DNA from: Macrostomum hystrix
Taxonomy: Eukaryota; Platyhelminthes; Macrostomidae
Length of the DNA stretch: 64,000 nucleotides
NCBI GenBank assembly: GCA_950097015.1
Contig: CATNEN010000005.1
Span: forward strand, 6,057,418 to 6,121,417
Direction of reading: 5' to 3'
Position numbers and translations under genes: made by a program. The notes under the pieces are model-generated. The model was given only the letters and a program-made list of their open reading frames with translations, made no database searches and was not told the origin of the DNA. Position 1 is the stretch's first letter; every line of letters starts with the position of its first letter. Below are positions 48,600 through 61,000 of this stretch, one piece after another.

Positions 48600-51500
48600 A
48601 ACTGAGAGGGGATTAGGGAGAGGAACAGAGGGGATCCGAGAGAGATACAGAGGGGATTAGGGAGAGGAACAGAGGGGGGATTAGGAAGAGGAACAGAGAG
48701 GGGATTAGGGTGAGGAACTGAGTGGATCAGGGAGAGGAACTGAGAGGGGATTAGGGTGAGGAACTGAGAGCGGATTAGGTTGAGGAACAGAGAGGGAATC
48801 GGAGAGAGGAACTGAAATGGAATTGGGGTCAGGAACTGAGAGGGGATCAGGGTGAGAAACAGAGAGGGGATCAGGGTCAGGAACTGAGAGGGGATCAGGG
48901 AGAGGAACTGAGAGGGGATCAGGGAGAGGAACTGAGAGGGGATCAGGGAGAGGAACTGAGAGGGGATTAGGAAGAGGAACAGAGGGGATCAGGGAGAGGA
49001 ACAAAGAGGGGATCAGGAGAGGAGCTGAGAGGGGATCAGGGAGAGGAACTGAGAGGGGATCATGGAGAGGAACTGAGAGGCGATTAGGAAGAGGAACAGA
49101 GGGGATCATAGAGAGGAACAGAGAGGGGATTAGGAAGAGGAACACAGGGGATTAGGGAGAGGAACAGAGAGTGGATTAGGAATAGGAACAGAGGGGATCA
49201 GGGAGAGGAACAGAGAGGGGATTAGGAGAGGAACAGAGTGGGGATTAGGAGAGGAACTGAGAGGGATTAGGCGAGGAACATAGAGGGGATTCGGAGGGGA
49301 ACAGAGAGGGGATTAGGGAGAGGAACTGAGAGGGGATTAGGGAGAGGAACAGAGGGGATCAGAGAGAGATACAGAGGGGATTAGGGAGAGGAACTGAGAG
49401 GGGATTAGGGTGAGGAACAGAGGGGAATCGGAGAGCGGAACTGAGATGGAATTGGGGTCAGGAACTGAGAGGGGATCAGGGAGAGGAACAGAGAGGGGAT
49501 CAGTGAGAGGAACAGAGTGGGGATCAGGGTCAGGAACTGAGAGGGGATCAGGGAGAGGAACTGAGAGGTGATCAGGGGGAGGAACTGAGAGGGGATCAGG
49601 GAGAGAAACTGAGAGGGGATCAGGGAGAGGAACTGAGAGGGAATTGGGGTCAGGAACTGAGAGGGGATCAGGGAGAGGAACTGAGAGGGGATCAGGGAGA
49701 GGAACTGAGAGGGGATCAGGGAGAGGAACTGAGAGGGGATCAGGGAGAGGAACAGAGAGGGGATCAGGGAGAGGAACAGAGTGGGGAACAGGGTCAGGAA
49801 CTGAGAGGGGATCATGGAGAGGAACTGAGAGGGGATCAGGGGGAGGAACTGGGAGTGGATTAGGGAGAGAAACTGAGAGGGGATCAGGCAGAGGAACTAA
49901 GAGTGGATCAGGGAGAGGAACTGAGAGGGGATCAGGGAGAGAAACAGAGAGGGGAGTAGGAGAGGAACAGAGTGGGGATTAGGAGAGGAACAGAGAGGGG
50001 ATTAGGAGAGGAACATAGAGGGGATTAGGAGGGGAACAGAGAGGGGATTAGGAGAGGAACAGAGTGGGGATTAGGAGAGGAACAGAGTGGGGTGATTAGA
50101 ATGAGGAACAGAGAGGGGATTAGGGAGAGGAACTGAGAGGGGATTAGGGAGAGGAACAGAGAGGGGATTAGGGTCAGGAACTGAGAGGGGATCAGGGAGA
50201 GGAAGTGAGAGGGGATCAGGGGGAGGAACTGAGAGGGGATCAGGGAGAGAAACTGAGAGGGGATCAGGCAGAGGAACTGAGAGGGGATCAGGGAGAGGAA
50301 CTGAGAGGGGATCAGGGTGAGGAACTGAGAGGGGATCAGGGAGAGGAACTGAGAGGGGATTAGGAGAGGAACTGAGAGGGAATTAGGGTCAGGAACTGAG
50401 AGGGGATCAGGGAGAGGAACAGAGAGGGGATCAGGGAGAGGAACAGAGTGGGGATCAGGGTCAGGAACTGAGAGGGGATCATGGAGAGGAACTGAGAGGG
50501 GATCAGGGAGAGGAACTGAGAGGGGATCAGGGAGAGGAACTGAGAGGGGATCAGGGAGAGGAACTGAGAGGGGATCAGGGAGAGATACAGAGGGGATTAG
50601 GGAGAGGAACAGAGGGGGGATTAGGAAGAGGAACAGAGAGGGGATTAGGGTGAGGAAACTGAGTGGATCAGGGAGAGGAACTGAGAGGGGATTAGGGTGA
50701 GGAACTGAGAGCGGATTAGGTTGAGGAACAGAGAGGGAATCGGAGAGAGGAACTGAAATGGAATTGGGGTCAGGAACTGAGAGGGGATCAGGGTGAGAAA
50801 CAGAGAGGGGATCAGGGTCAGGAACTGAGAGGGGATCAGGGAGAGGAACTGAGAGGGGATCAGGGAGAGGAACTGAGAGGGGATCAGGAGAGGAACTGAG
50901 AGGGGATTAGGAAGAGGAACAGAGGGGATCAGGGAGAGGAACAAAGAGGGGATCAGGGAGAGGAGCTGAGAGGGGATCAGGGGAGAGGAACTGAGAGGGG
51001 ATCATGGAGAGGAACTGAGAGGCGATTAGGAAGAGGAACAGAGGGGATCATAGAGAGGAACAGAGAGGGGATTAGGAAGAGGAACACAGGGGATTAGGGA
51101 GAGGAACAGAGAGTGGATTAGGAATAGGAACAGAGGGGATCAGGGAGAGGAACAGAGAGGGGATTAGGAGAGGAACAGAGTGGGGATTAGGAGAGGAACT
51201 GAGAGGGATTAGGCGAGGAACATAGAGGGGATTCGGAGGGGAACAGAGAGGGGATTAGGGAGAGGAACTGAGAGGGGATTAGGGAGAGGAACAGAGGGGA
51301 TCAGAGAGAGATACAGAGGGGATTAGGGAGAGGAACTGAGAGGGGATTAGGGTGAGGAACAGAGGGGGAATCGGAGAGCGGAACTGAGATGGAATTGGGG
51401 TCAGGAACTGAGAGGGGATCAGGGAGAGGAACAGAGAGGGGATCAGTGAGAGGAACAGAGTGGGGATCAGGGTCAGGAACTGAGAGGGGATCAGGGAGAG

Positions 51501-52520
51501 GAACTGAGAGGTGATCAGGGGGAGGAACTGAGAGGGGATCAGGGAGAGAAACTGAGAGGGGATCAGGGAGAGGAACTGAGAGGGAATTGGGGTCAGGAAC
51601 TGAGAGGGGATCAGGGAGAGGAACTGAGAGGGGATCAGGGAGAGGAACTGAGAGGGGATCAGGGAGAGGAACTGAGAGGGGATCAGGGAGAGGAAACAGA
51701 GAGGGGATCAGGGAGAGGAACAGAGTGGGGAACAGGGTCAGGAACTGAGAGGGGATCATGGAGAGGAACTGAGAGGGGATCAGGGGGAGGAACTGGGAGT
51801 GGATTAGGGAGAGAAACTGAGAGGGGATCAGGCAGAGGAACTAAGAGTGGATCAGGGAGAGGAACTGAGAGGGGATCAGGGAGAGAAACAGAGAGGGGAG
51901 TAGGAGAGGAACAGAGTGGGGATTAGGAGAGGAACAGAGAGGGGATTAGGAGAGGAACATAGAGGGGATTAGGAGGGGAACAGAGAGGGGATTAGGAGAG
52001 GAACAGAGTGGGGATTAGGAGAGGAACAGAGTGGGGTGATTAGAATGAGGAACAGAGAGGGGATTAGGGAGAGGAACTGAGAGGGGATTAGGGAGAGGAA
52101 CAGAGAGGGGATTAGGGTCAGGAACTGAGAGGGGATCAGGGAGAGGAAGTGAGAGGGGATCAGGGGAGGAACTGAGAGGGGATCAGGGAGAGAAACTGAG
52201 AGGGGATCAGGCAGAGGAACTGAGAGGGGATCAGGGAGAGGAACTGAGAGGGGATCAGGGTGAGGAACTGAGAGGGGATCAGGGAGAGGAACTGAGAGGG
52301 ATTAGGAGAGGAACTGAGAGGGAATTAGGGTCAGGAACTGAGAGGGGATCAGGAGAGGAACAGAGAGGGGATCAGGGAGAGGAACAGAGTGGGGATCAGG
52401 GTCAGGAACTGAGAGGGGATCATGGAGAGGAACTGAGAGGGATCAGGGAGAGGAACTGAGAGGGGATCAGGGAGAGGAACTGAGAGGGGATCAGGGAGAG
52501 GAACTGAGAGGGGATCAGGG
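48600..52520. repeat. Higher-order repeat, about 1.94 kb, two copies
   Basis: The odd unit CTGAGTGGATCAGG appears near 48717 and 50658, and GAGAGGAAGTGAGAGG near 50198 and 52142. The offset stays at 1940-1944 bp. The second copy has extra or missing single bases (GGAAACTG, GGGGAGAGG, GGAAACAGAG) at places where the first copy is regular. Confidence 0.8.
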
Positions 52521-53479
52521 AGAGGAACTGAGAGGGGATTAGGAGAGGAAACTGAGAGGGAATTGGGGTCAGGAACTGAGAGGGGATCAGGGAGAGGAAC
52601 AGAGAGGGGATCAGGGAGAGGAAACAGAGTGGGGATCAGGGAGAGGAACTGAGAGTGGATCAGGGAGAGGAACTGAGAGGGGATCAGGGAGAGGAACTGA
52701 GAGGGAATCACAGAGAGGAACTGAGAGGGAATTGGGGTCAGTAACTGAGAGGGGATCAGGGAGAGGAACTGAGAGGGGATTAGGGAGAGGAACTGAGAGG
52801 GGATCAGGGAGAGGAACTGAGAGGGGATCAGGGAGAGGAACTGAGAGGGGATCAGGGAGAGGAACTGAGAGTGGATCAGGTAGAGGAACTGAGAGGGGAT
52901 CAGGGAGAGGAACTGAGAGGGGATCAGGGGGAGGAACTATGAGGGGATCAGGGAGAGGAACTGAGAGGGGATCAGGGAGAGGAACTGAGAGTGGATCAGG
53001 GAGAGGAACTGAGAGGGGATCAGGGAGAGGAACTGAGAGGGGATCAGGGAGAGGAACTGAGAGGGGATCAGGGAGAGGAACTGAGAGGGGATTAGGAAGA
53101 GGAACAGAGGGGATTCAGGGAGAGGAACAAAGAGGGGATCAGGGAGAGGAACTGAGAGGGGATCAGGGAGAGGAACTGAGAGGGGATCATGGAGAGGAAC
53201 TGAGAGGGGATCAGGGAGAGGAACTGAGAGGCGATTAGGAAGAGGAACAGAGGGGATCAGAGAGAGGAACAGAGAGGGGATTAGGAAGAGAAACAGAGAG
53301 GGGATTAGGAAGAGGAACACAGGGGATTTGGAGAGGAACAGAGAGTGGATTAGGAATAGGAACAGAGGGGATCAGGGAGAGGAACAGAGAGTGGATTAGG
53401 AGAGGAACAGAGTGGGGATTAGGAGAGGAACAGAGAGGGATTAGGAGAGGAACATAGAGGGGATTAGGAGGGGAACAGA

Positions 53480-56100
53480 GTGGGGTGATTAGAGTGAGGA
53501 ACAGAGAGGGGATTAGGGAGAGGAACTGAGAGGGGATTAGGGAGAGGAACAGAGGGGATCAGAGAGAGATACAGAGGGGATTAGGGAGAGGAACAGAGGG
53601 GGGATTAGGAAGAGGAACAGAGAGGGGATTAGGGTGAGGAACTGAGGGGATCAGGGAGAGGAACTGAGAGGGGATTAGGGTGAGGAACTGAGAGGGGATT
53701 AGGGTGAGGAACAGAGAGGGAATCGGAGAGAGGGAACTGAAATGGAATTGGGGTCAGGAACTGAGAGGGGATCAGGGAGAGGAACAGAGAGGGGATCAGG
53801 GTCAGGAACTGAGAGGGGATCAGGGAGAGGAACTGAGAGGGGATCAGGGGAAGGAACTGAGAGGGGATCAGGGAGAGAAACTGAGAGGGAATCAGGCAGA
53901 CGAACTGAGAGGGGATCAGGGAGAGGAACTGAGAGGGGATCAGGGGGAGGAACTGAGAGGGGATCAGGGAGAGAAACTGAGAGGGGATCAGGCAGAGGAA
54001 CTGAGAGGGGATCAGGGAGAGGATCTGAGAGGGGATCAGGAAGAGGAACAAAGAGGCGATTAGGAGAGGAACAGAGTGGGGATTAGGAGAGGAACAGAGA
54101 GGGGATTAGGAAAGGAACATAGAGGGGATTAGGAGGGGAACAGAGAGGGGATTAGGAGAGGAACAGAGTGGGGATTTAGGAGAGGAACAGAGTGGGGATT
54201 AGGGAGAGGAACTGAGTGGGGATTAGGGAGAGGAACAGAGGGGATTAGAGAGAGGAACAGAGGGGATTAGGGAGAGGAACAGAGGGGGGGATTAGGAAGA
54301 GGAACAGAGAGGGGATTAGGGTGAGGAACAGAGGGGATCAGGGAGAGGAACTGAGAGGGGATTAGGGTGAGGAAATAAGAGGGGATTAGGTGAGTAACAG
54401 AGAGGGAATCGGAGAGAGGAACTGAGATGGAATTGGGGTCAGGAACTGAGAGGGGATCAGGGAGAGGAACAGAGAGGGGATCAGGAAGAGGAACAGATTG
54501 GGGAGCAGGGTCAGGAACTGAGAGGGGATCAGGGAGAGGAACTGAGAGGGGATCAGGGGGAGGAACTGAGAGGGGATCAGGGAGAGAAACTGAGAGGGGA
54601 TCAGGCAGAGGAACTTCGAGGGGATCAGGGAGAGGAACTGAGAGGCGATTAGGAAGAGGAACAGAGGGGATCAGAGAGAGGAACAGAGAGGGGATTAGGA
54701 AGAGAAACAGAGAGGGGATTAGGAAGAGGAACACAGGGGATTTGGAGAGGAACAGAGAGTGGATTAGGAATAGGAACAGAGGGGATCAGGGAGAGGAAAC
54801 AGAGAGGGGATTAGGAGAGGAACAGAGTGGGGATTAGGAGAGGAACAGAGAGGGATTAGGAGAGGAACATAGAGGGGATTAGGAGGGGAACAGAGTGGGG
54901 TGATTAGAGTGAGGAACAGAGGAGGGGATTAGGGAGAGGAACTGAGAGGGGATTAGGGAGAGGAACAGAGGGGATCAGAGAGAAATACAGAGGGGATTAG
55001 GGAGAGGAACAGAGGGGGGATTAGGAAGAGGAACAGAGAGGGGATTAGGGTGAGGAACTGAGGGGATCAGGGAGAGGAACTGAGAGGGGATTAGGGTGAG
55101 GAAACTGAGAGGGGATTAGGGTGAGGAACAGAGAGGGAATCGGAGAGAGGAACTGAAATGGAATTGGGGTCAGGAACTGAGAGGGGATCAGGGAGAGGAA
55201 CAGAGAGGGGATCAGGGTCAGGAACTGAGAGGGGATCAGGGAGAGGAACTGAGAGGGGATCAGGGGAAGGAACTGAGAGGGGATCAGGGAGAGAAACTGA
55301 GAGGGAATCAGGCAGACGAACTGAGAGGGGATCAGGGAGAGGAACTGAGAGGGGATCAGGGGGAGGAACTGAGAGGGGATCAGGGAGAGAAACTGAGAGG
55401 GAATCAGGCAGAGGAACTGAGAGGGGATCAGGGAGAGGATCTGAGAGGGGATCAGGAAGAGGAACAAAGAGGCGATTAGGAGAGGAACAGAGTGGGGATT
55501 AGGAGAGGAACAGAGAGGGGATTAGGAAGGAACATAGAGGGGATTAGGAGGGGAACAGAGACGGGATTAGGAGAGGAACAGAGTGGGGATTAGGAGAGGA
55601 ACAGAGTGGGGATTAGGGAGAGGAACTGAGTGGGGATTAGGGAGAGGAACAGAGGGGGATTAGAGAGAGGAACAGAGGGGATTAGGGAGAGGAACAGAGG
55701 GGGGATTAGGAAGAGGAACAGAGAGGGATTAGGGTGAGGAACAGAGGGGATCAGGGAGAGGAACCTGAGAGGGGATTAGGGTGAGGAAATGAGAGGGGAT
55801 TAGGGTGAGTAACAGAGAGGGAATCGGAGAGAGGAACTGAGATGGAATTGGGGTCAGGAACTGAGAGGGGATCAGGGAGAGGAACAGAGAGGGGATCAGG
55901 AAGAGGAACAGATTGGGGAGCAGGGTCAGGAACTGAGAGGGGATCAGGGAGAGGAACTGAGAGGGGATCAGGGGGAGGAACTGAGAGGGGATCAGGGAGA
56001 GAAACTGAGAGGGGATCAGGCAGAGGAACTTCGAGGGGATCAGGGAGAGGAACTGAGAGGGGATCAGGGTGAGGAACTGAGAGGGGATTAGGAGAGGAAC
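53480..56100. repeat. Higher-order repeat, about 1.416 kb, two copies
   Basis: GTGATTAGAGTGAGGAACAG lies near 53484 and 54900, GAACTGAAATGGAATTGGGG at 53736 and 55152, and CAGATTGGGGAGCAGGG at about 54492 and 55908. The offset is 1415-1416 bp throughout. Confidence 0.82.
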
Positions 56101-58099
56101 TGAGAGGGAATTAGGGTCAGGAACTGAGAGGGGATCAGGGTAGAGGAACAGAGAGGGGATCAGGGAGAGGAACAGAGTGGGGATCAGGGTCAGGAACTGA
56201 GAGGGGATTCATGGAGAGGAACTGAGAGGGAATCAGAGAGAGGAACTGAGAGGGAATTGGGGTCAGTAACTGAGAGGGGGATCAGGGAGAGGAACTGAGA
56301 GGTGGATTAGGGAGAGGAACTGAGAGGGGATCAGGGAGAGGAACTGAGAAGGGGATCAGGGAGAGGAACTGAGAGGGGATCAGGGGAGAGGAACTGAGAG
56401 TGGATCAGGGAGAGGAACTGAGAGGGGATCAGGGAGAGGAACTGAGAGGGGATCAGGGGGAGGAACTATGAGGGGATCAGGGAGAGGGAACTGAGAGGGG
56501 ATCAGGGAGAGGAACTGAGAGTGGATCAGGGAGAGGAACTGAGAGGGGATCAGGGAGAGGAACTGAGAGGGGATCAGGGAGAGGAACTGAGAGGGAATTA
56601 GGAAGAGGAACAGAGGGGATCAGGGAGAGGAACAAAGAGGGGATCAGGTAGAGGAACTGAGAGGGAATTAGGAAGAGGAACAGATGGGATCAGGGAGAGG
56701 AACAAAGAGGGGATCAGGGAGAGGAACTGAGAGGGGATCAGGGAGAGGAACTGAGAGGTGATCATGGAGAGGAACTGAGAGGGCGATTAGGAAGAGGAAC
56801 AGAGGGGATCAGAGAGAGGAACAGAGAGGGGATTAGGAAGAGAAACAGAGAGGGGATTAGGAAGAGGAACACAGGGGATGAGGGAGAGGAACAGAGAGTG
56901 GATTAGGAATAGGAACAGAGGGGATCAGGGAGAGGAACAGAGAGGGGATTAGGAGAGAAACAGAGTGGGGGATTAGGAGAGGAACAGAGAGGGATTAGGA
57001 GAGGAACATAGAGGGGATTAGGAGGGGAACAGAGTGGGTGATTAGAATGAGGAACAGAGAGGGGATTAGGGAGAGGAACTGAGAGGGGATCAGGAGAGGA
57101 ACAGAGAGGGGGATCAGGGAGAGGAACAGAGTGGGGATCAGGGTCAGGAACTGAGAGGGGATCAGGGAGAGGAACTGAGAGGGGGATCAGGGGGAGGAAC
57201 TGAGAGGGGGATCAGGCAGAGGAACTGAGAGGGGATCAGGGAGTGGAACTGAGAGGGGATCAGGGTGAGGAACTGAGAGGGGATCAGGGAGAGGACTGAG
57301 AGGGGATTAGGAGAGGAACTGAGAGGGAATTGGGGTCAGGAACTGAGAGGGATCAGGGAGAGGAACAGAGAGGGGATCAGGGAGAGGAACTAAGAGGGGA
57401 TCAGCGAGAGGAATTGAGAGGGGATCAGGGAGAGAAACAGAGAGGGGATTAGGAGAGGAACAGAGTGGGGGATTAGGAGAGGAACATAGAGGGGATTAGG
57501 AGGGCAACAGAGAGGGGATTTGGAGAGGAACAGAGTGGGGATTAGGAGAGGAACAGAGTGGGGGTGATTAGAATGAGGAACAGAGAGGGGATCATGGAGA
57601 GGAACTGAGAGGGGATCAGGGAGAGGAACTGAGAGGCGATAAGGAAGAGGAACAGAGGGGATCAGAGAGTGGAACAGAGAGGGGATTAGGAAGAGAAACG
57701 GAGAGGGGATTAGGAAGAGGAACACAGGGGGATTAGGGAGAGGAACAGAGAGTGGATTAGGAGAGGAACAGAGTGGGGATTAGGAGAGGAACAGAGAGGG
57801 ATTAGGAGAGGAACATAGAGGGGATTAGGAGGGGAACAGAGTGGGGTGATTAGAATGAGGAACAGAGAGGGGTATTAGGGAGAGGAACTGAGAGGGGATA
57901 AGGGAGAGGAACAGAGGGGATCAGAGAGAGGATACAGAGGGGATTAGGGAGAGGAACAGAGGGGGGATTAGGAAGAGGAACAGAGAGGGGATTAGGGTGA
58001 GGAACTGAGGGGATCAGGGAGAGGAACTGAGAGGGGGATTAGGGTGAGGAACTGAGAGCGGATTAGGTTGTAGGAACAGAGAGGGAAATCGGAGAGAGG

Positions 58100-61000
58100 A
58101 ACTGAAATGGAATTTGGGGTCAGGAACTGAGAGGGGGATCAGGGTGAGGGAACAGAGAGGGGATCAGGGTCAGGAACTGAGAGGGGATCAGGGAGAGGAA
58201 CTGAGAGGGGATCAGGGAGAGGAACTGAGAGTGGATCAGGGAGAGGAACTGAGAGGGGATCAGGGAGAGGAACTGAGAGGGGATCAGGGAGAGGAACTGA
58301 GAGGGGATCAGGGAGAGGAACTGGAGAGGGAATTAGGAAGAGGAACAGAGGGGATCAGGGAGAGGAACAAAGAGGGGATCAGGGAGAGGAACTGCGAGGG
58401 GATCAGGTGAGAGGAACTGAGAGGTGATCATGGAGAGGAAACTGAGAGGCGATTAGGAAGAGGAACAGAGGGGATCAGAGAGAGGAACAGAGAGGGGATT
58501 AGGAAGAGAAACCAGAGAGGGGATTAGGAAGAGGAACACAGGGATGAGGGAGAGGAACAGAGAGGTGGATTAGGAATAGGAACAGAGGGGATCAGGGAGA
58601 GGAACAGAGAGGGGATTAGGAGAGGAACAGAGTGGGGATTAGGAGAGGAACAGAGAGGGATTAGGAGAGGAACATAGAGGGGGATTTGGAGGGGAACAGA
58701 GTGTGGGTGATTAGAATGAGGAACAGAGAGGCGATTAGGGAGAGGAACTGAGAGGGGATTAGGGAGAGGGAACAGAGGAGCGATTCAGAGAGAGATACAG
58801 AAAGGATTAGGGGAGAGGAAATGAGAGGGGATTAGGGGTGAGAACAGAGAGGGAATCGGAGAGAGGGAACTGAGATGGAATTGGGGTCAGAACTGAGAGG
58901 GGATCAGGGAGAGGAACAGAGAGGGATCAGTGAGAGGAACAGAGTGGGGATCAGGGTCAGGAACTGAGAGGTGGATCAGGAGAGGAACTGAGAGGGGATC
59001 AGGGGGAGGACCTGAGAGGGGGATTAGGGTGAGGAACAGAGAGGGAATCGGAGAGAGGAACTAAGATGGAATTGGGGGTCAGGAACTGAGAGGGGATCAG
59101 GGAGAGGAACAGAGAGGGGATCAGTGAGAGGAACAAGAGTGGGGATCAGGGTCAGGAACTGAGAGGGGATCAGGGAGAGGAACTGAGAGGGGATCAGGGG
59201 GAGGAACTGAGAGGGGATCAGGGGAGAGAAACTGAGAGGGGATCAGGGAGAGGAACTGAGAGGGAATTGGGGTCAGGAACTGAGGAGGGATCAGGGAGAG
59301 GAACAGAGAGGGGATCAGGGAGAGGAACAGAGTGGGGATCAGGGTCAGGAACTTACAGGGGATCATGGAGAGGAACTGAGAGGGGATCAGGGGGAGGAAC
59401 TGGGAGTGGATCAGGGAGAGAAACTGAGAGGGGATCAGGCAGAGGAACTGAGAGTGGGATCAGGGAGAGGAACTGAGAGGGGATCAGGGAGAGAAACAGA
59501 GAGGGGAGTAGGAGAGGAACAGAGTGGGGATTAGGAGAGGAACAGAGAGGGGATTAGGAGAGGAACATAGAGGGGATTAGGAGGGGCACAGAGAGGGGAT
59601 TAGGAGAGGAACAGAGTGGGGATTAGGAGAAGAACAGAGTGGGGTGATTTGAATGAGGAACAGAGAGGGGATTAGGGAGGAGGAACTGAGAGGGGATTAG
59701 GGAAGAGGAACAGAGAGGGGATTAGGGTCAGGAACTGAGAGGGGATCAGGGAGAGGAACTGAGAGGGGATCAGGGGGAGGAACTGAGAGGGGATCAGGGA
59801 GAGAAACCTGAGAGGGGATCAGGCAGAGGAACTGAGAGGGGATCAGGGAGAGGAACTGAGAGGGGATCAGGGTGAGGAACTGAGAGGGGATCAGGGAGAG
59901 GAACTGAGAGGGGATTAGGAAGAGGAACTGAGAGGGAATTAGGTTAAGGAACTGAGAGGGGATCAAGGGAGAGGAACAGTGAGGGGATCAGGGAGAGGAA
60001 CAGAGTGGGGATCAGGGTCAGGAAACTGAGAGGGGATCATGGAGAGGAACTGAGAGGGGGATCATGGAGAGGAACTGAGAGGGGATCAGGGAGAGGAACT
60101 GAGAGGGGATCAGGGAGAGGAACTTAGAGGGGATCCAGGGAGAGGAACTGAGAGGGAATTGGGGTCAGGAACTGAGAGGGGACCAGGGAGAGGAACAGAG
60201 AGGGGATCAGGGAGAGGAACAGAGTGGGGATCAGGGTCAGGAACTGAGAGGGAATCATGAAGAGAACTGAGAGGGGATCAGGGAGAGGTACTGAGAGTGG
60301 ATCAGGGAGAGGAACTGAGAGGGGATCAGGGAGAGGAACTGAGAGGGAATCAGAGAGAGGAACTGAGAGGGAATTGGGGTCAGTAACTGAGAGGGGATCA
60401 GGGAGAGGAACTGAGAGGGGATTAGGGACAGGAACTGAGAGGGGATTCAGGGAGAGGAACTGAGAGGGGATCAGGGAAGAGGAACTGAGAGGGGATCAGG
60501 GAGAGGAACTGAGAGTGGATCAGGTAGAGGAACTGAGAGGGGATCAGGGAGAGGAACTGAGAGGTGAATAAGGGGGAGAACTATGAGGGGGATCAGGGAG
60601 AGGAACTGAGAGGGGATCAGGGAGAGGAAACTGAGAGTGGATCAGGGAGAGGACCTGAGAGGGGATCAGGGAGAGGAACTGAGAGGGGATTAGGAAGAGG
60701 AACAGAGGGGATCAGGAGAGGAACAAAGAGGGGATCAGGGAGAGGAACTGAGAGGGGATCAGGGAGAGGAACTGAGAGGGGATCATGGAGAGGAACTGAG
60801 AGGGGATCAGGGAGAGGAACTGAGAGGGATTAGGAAGAGGAACAGAGGGGATCAGGGAGAGGAACAGAGAGGGGATTAGGAGAGAACAGAGAGGGGATTC
60901 TAAGAGGAACAGAGAGGGATTAGGAGAGGAACAGAGAGGGGATTAGGAATAGGAACAGAGGGGATCAGAGAGAGGAACAGAGGGGATTAGGGAGAGGAAC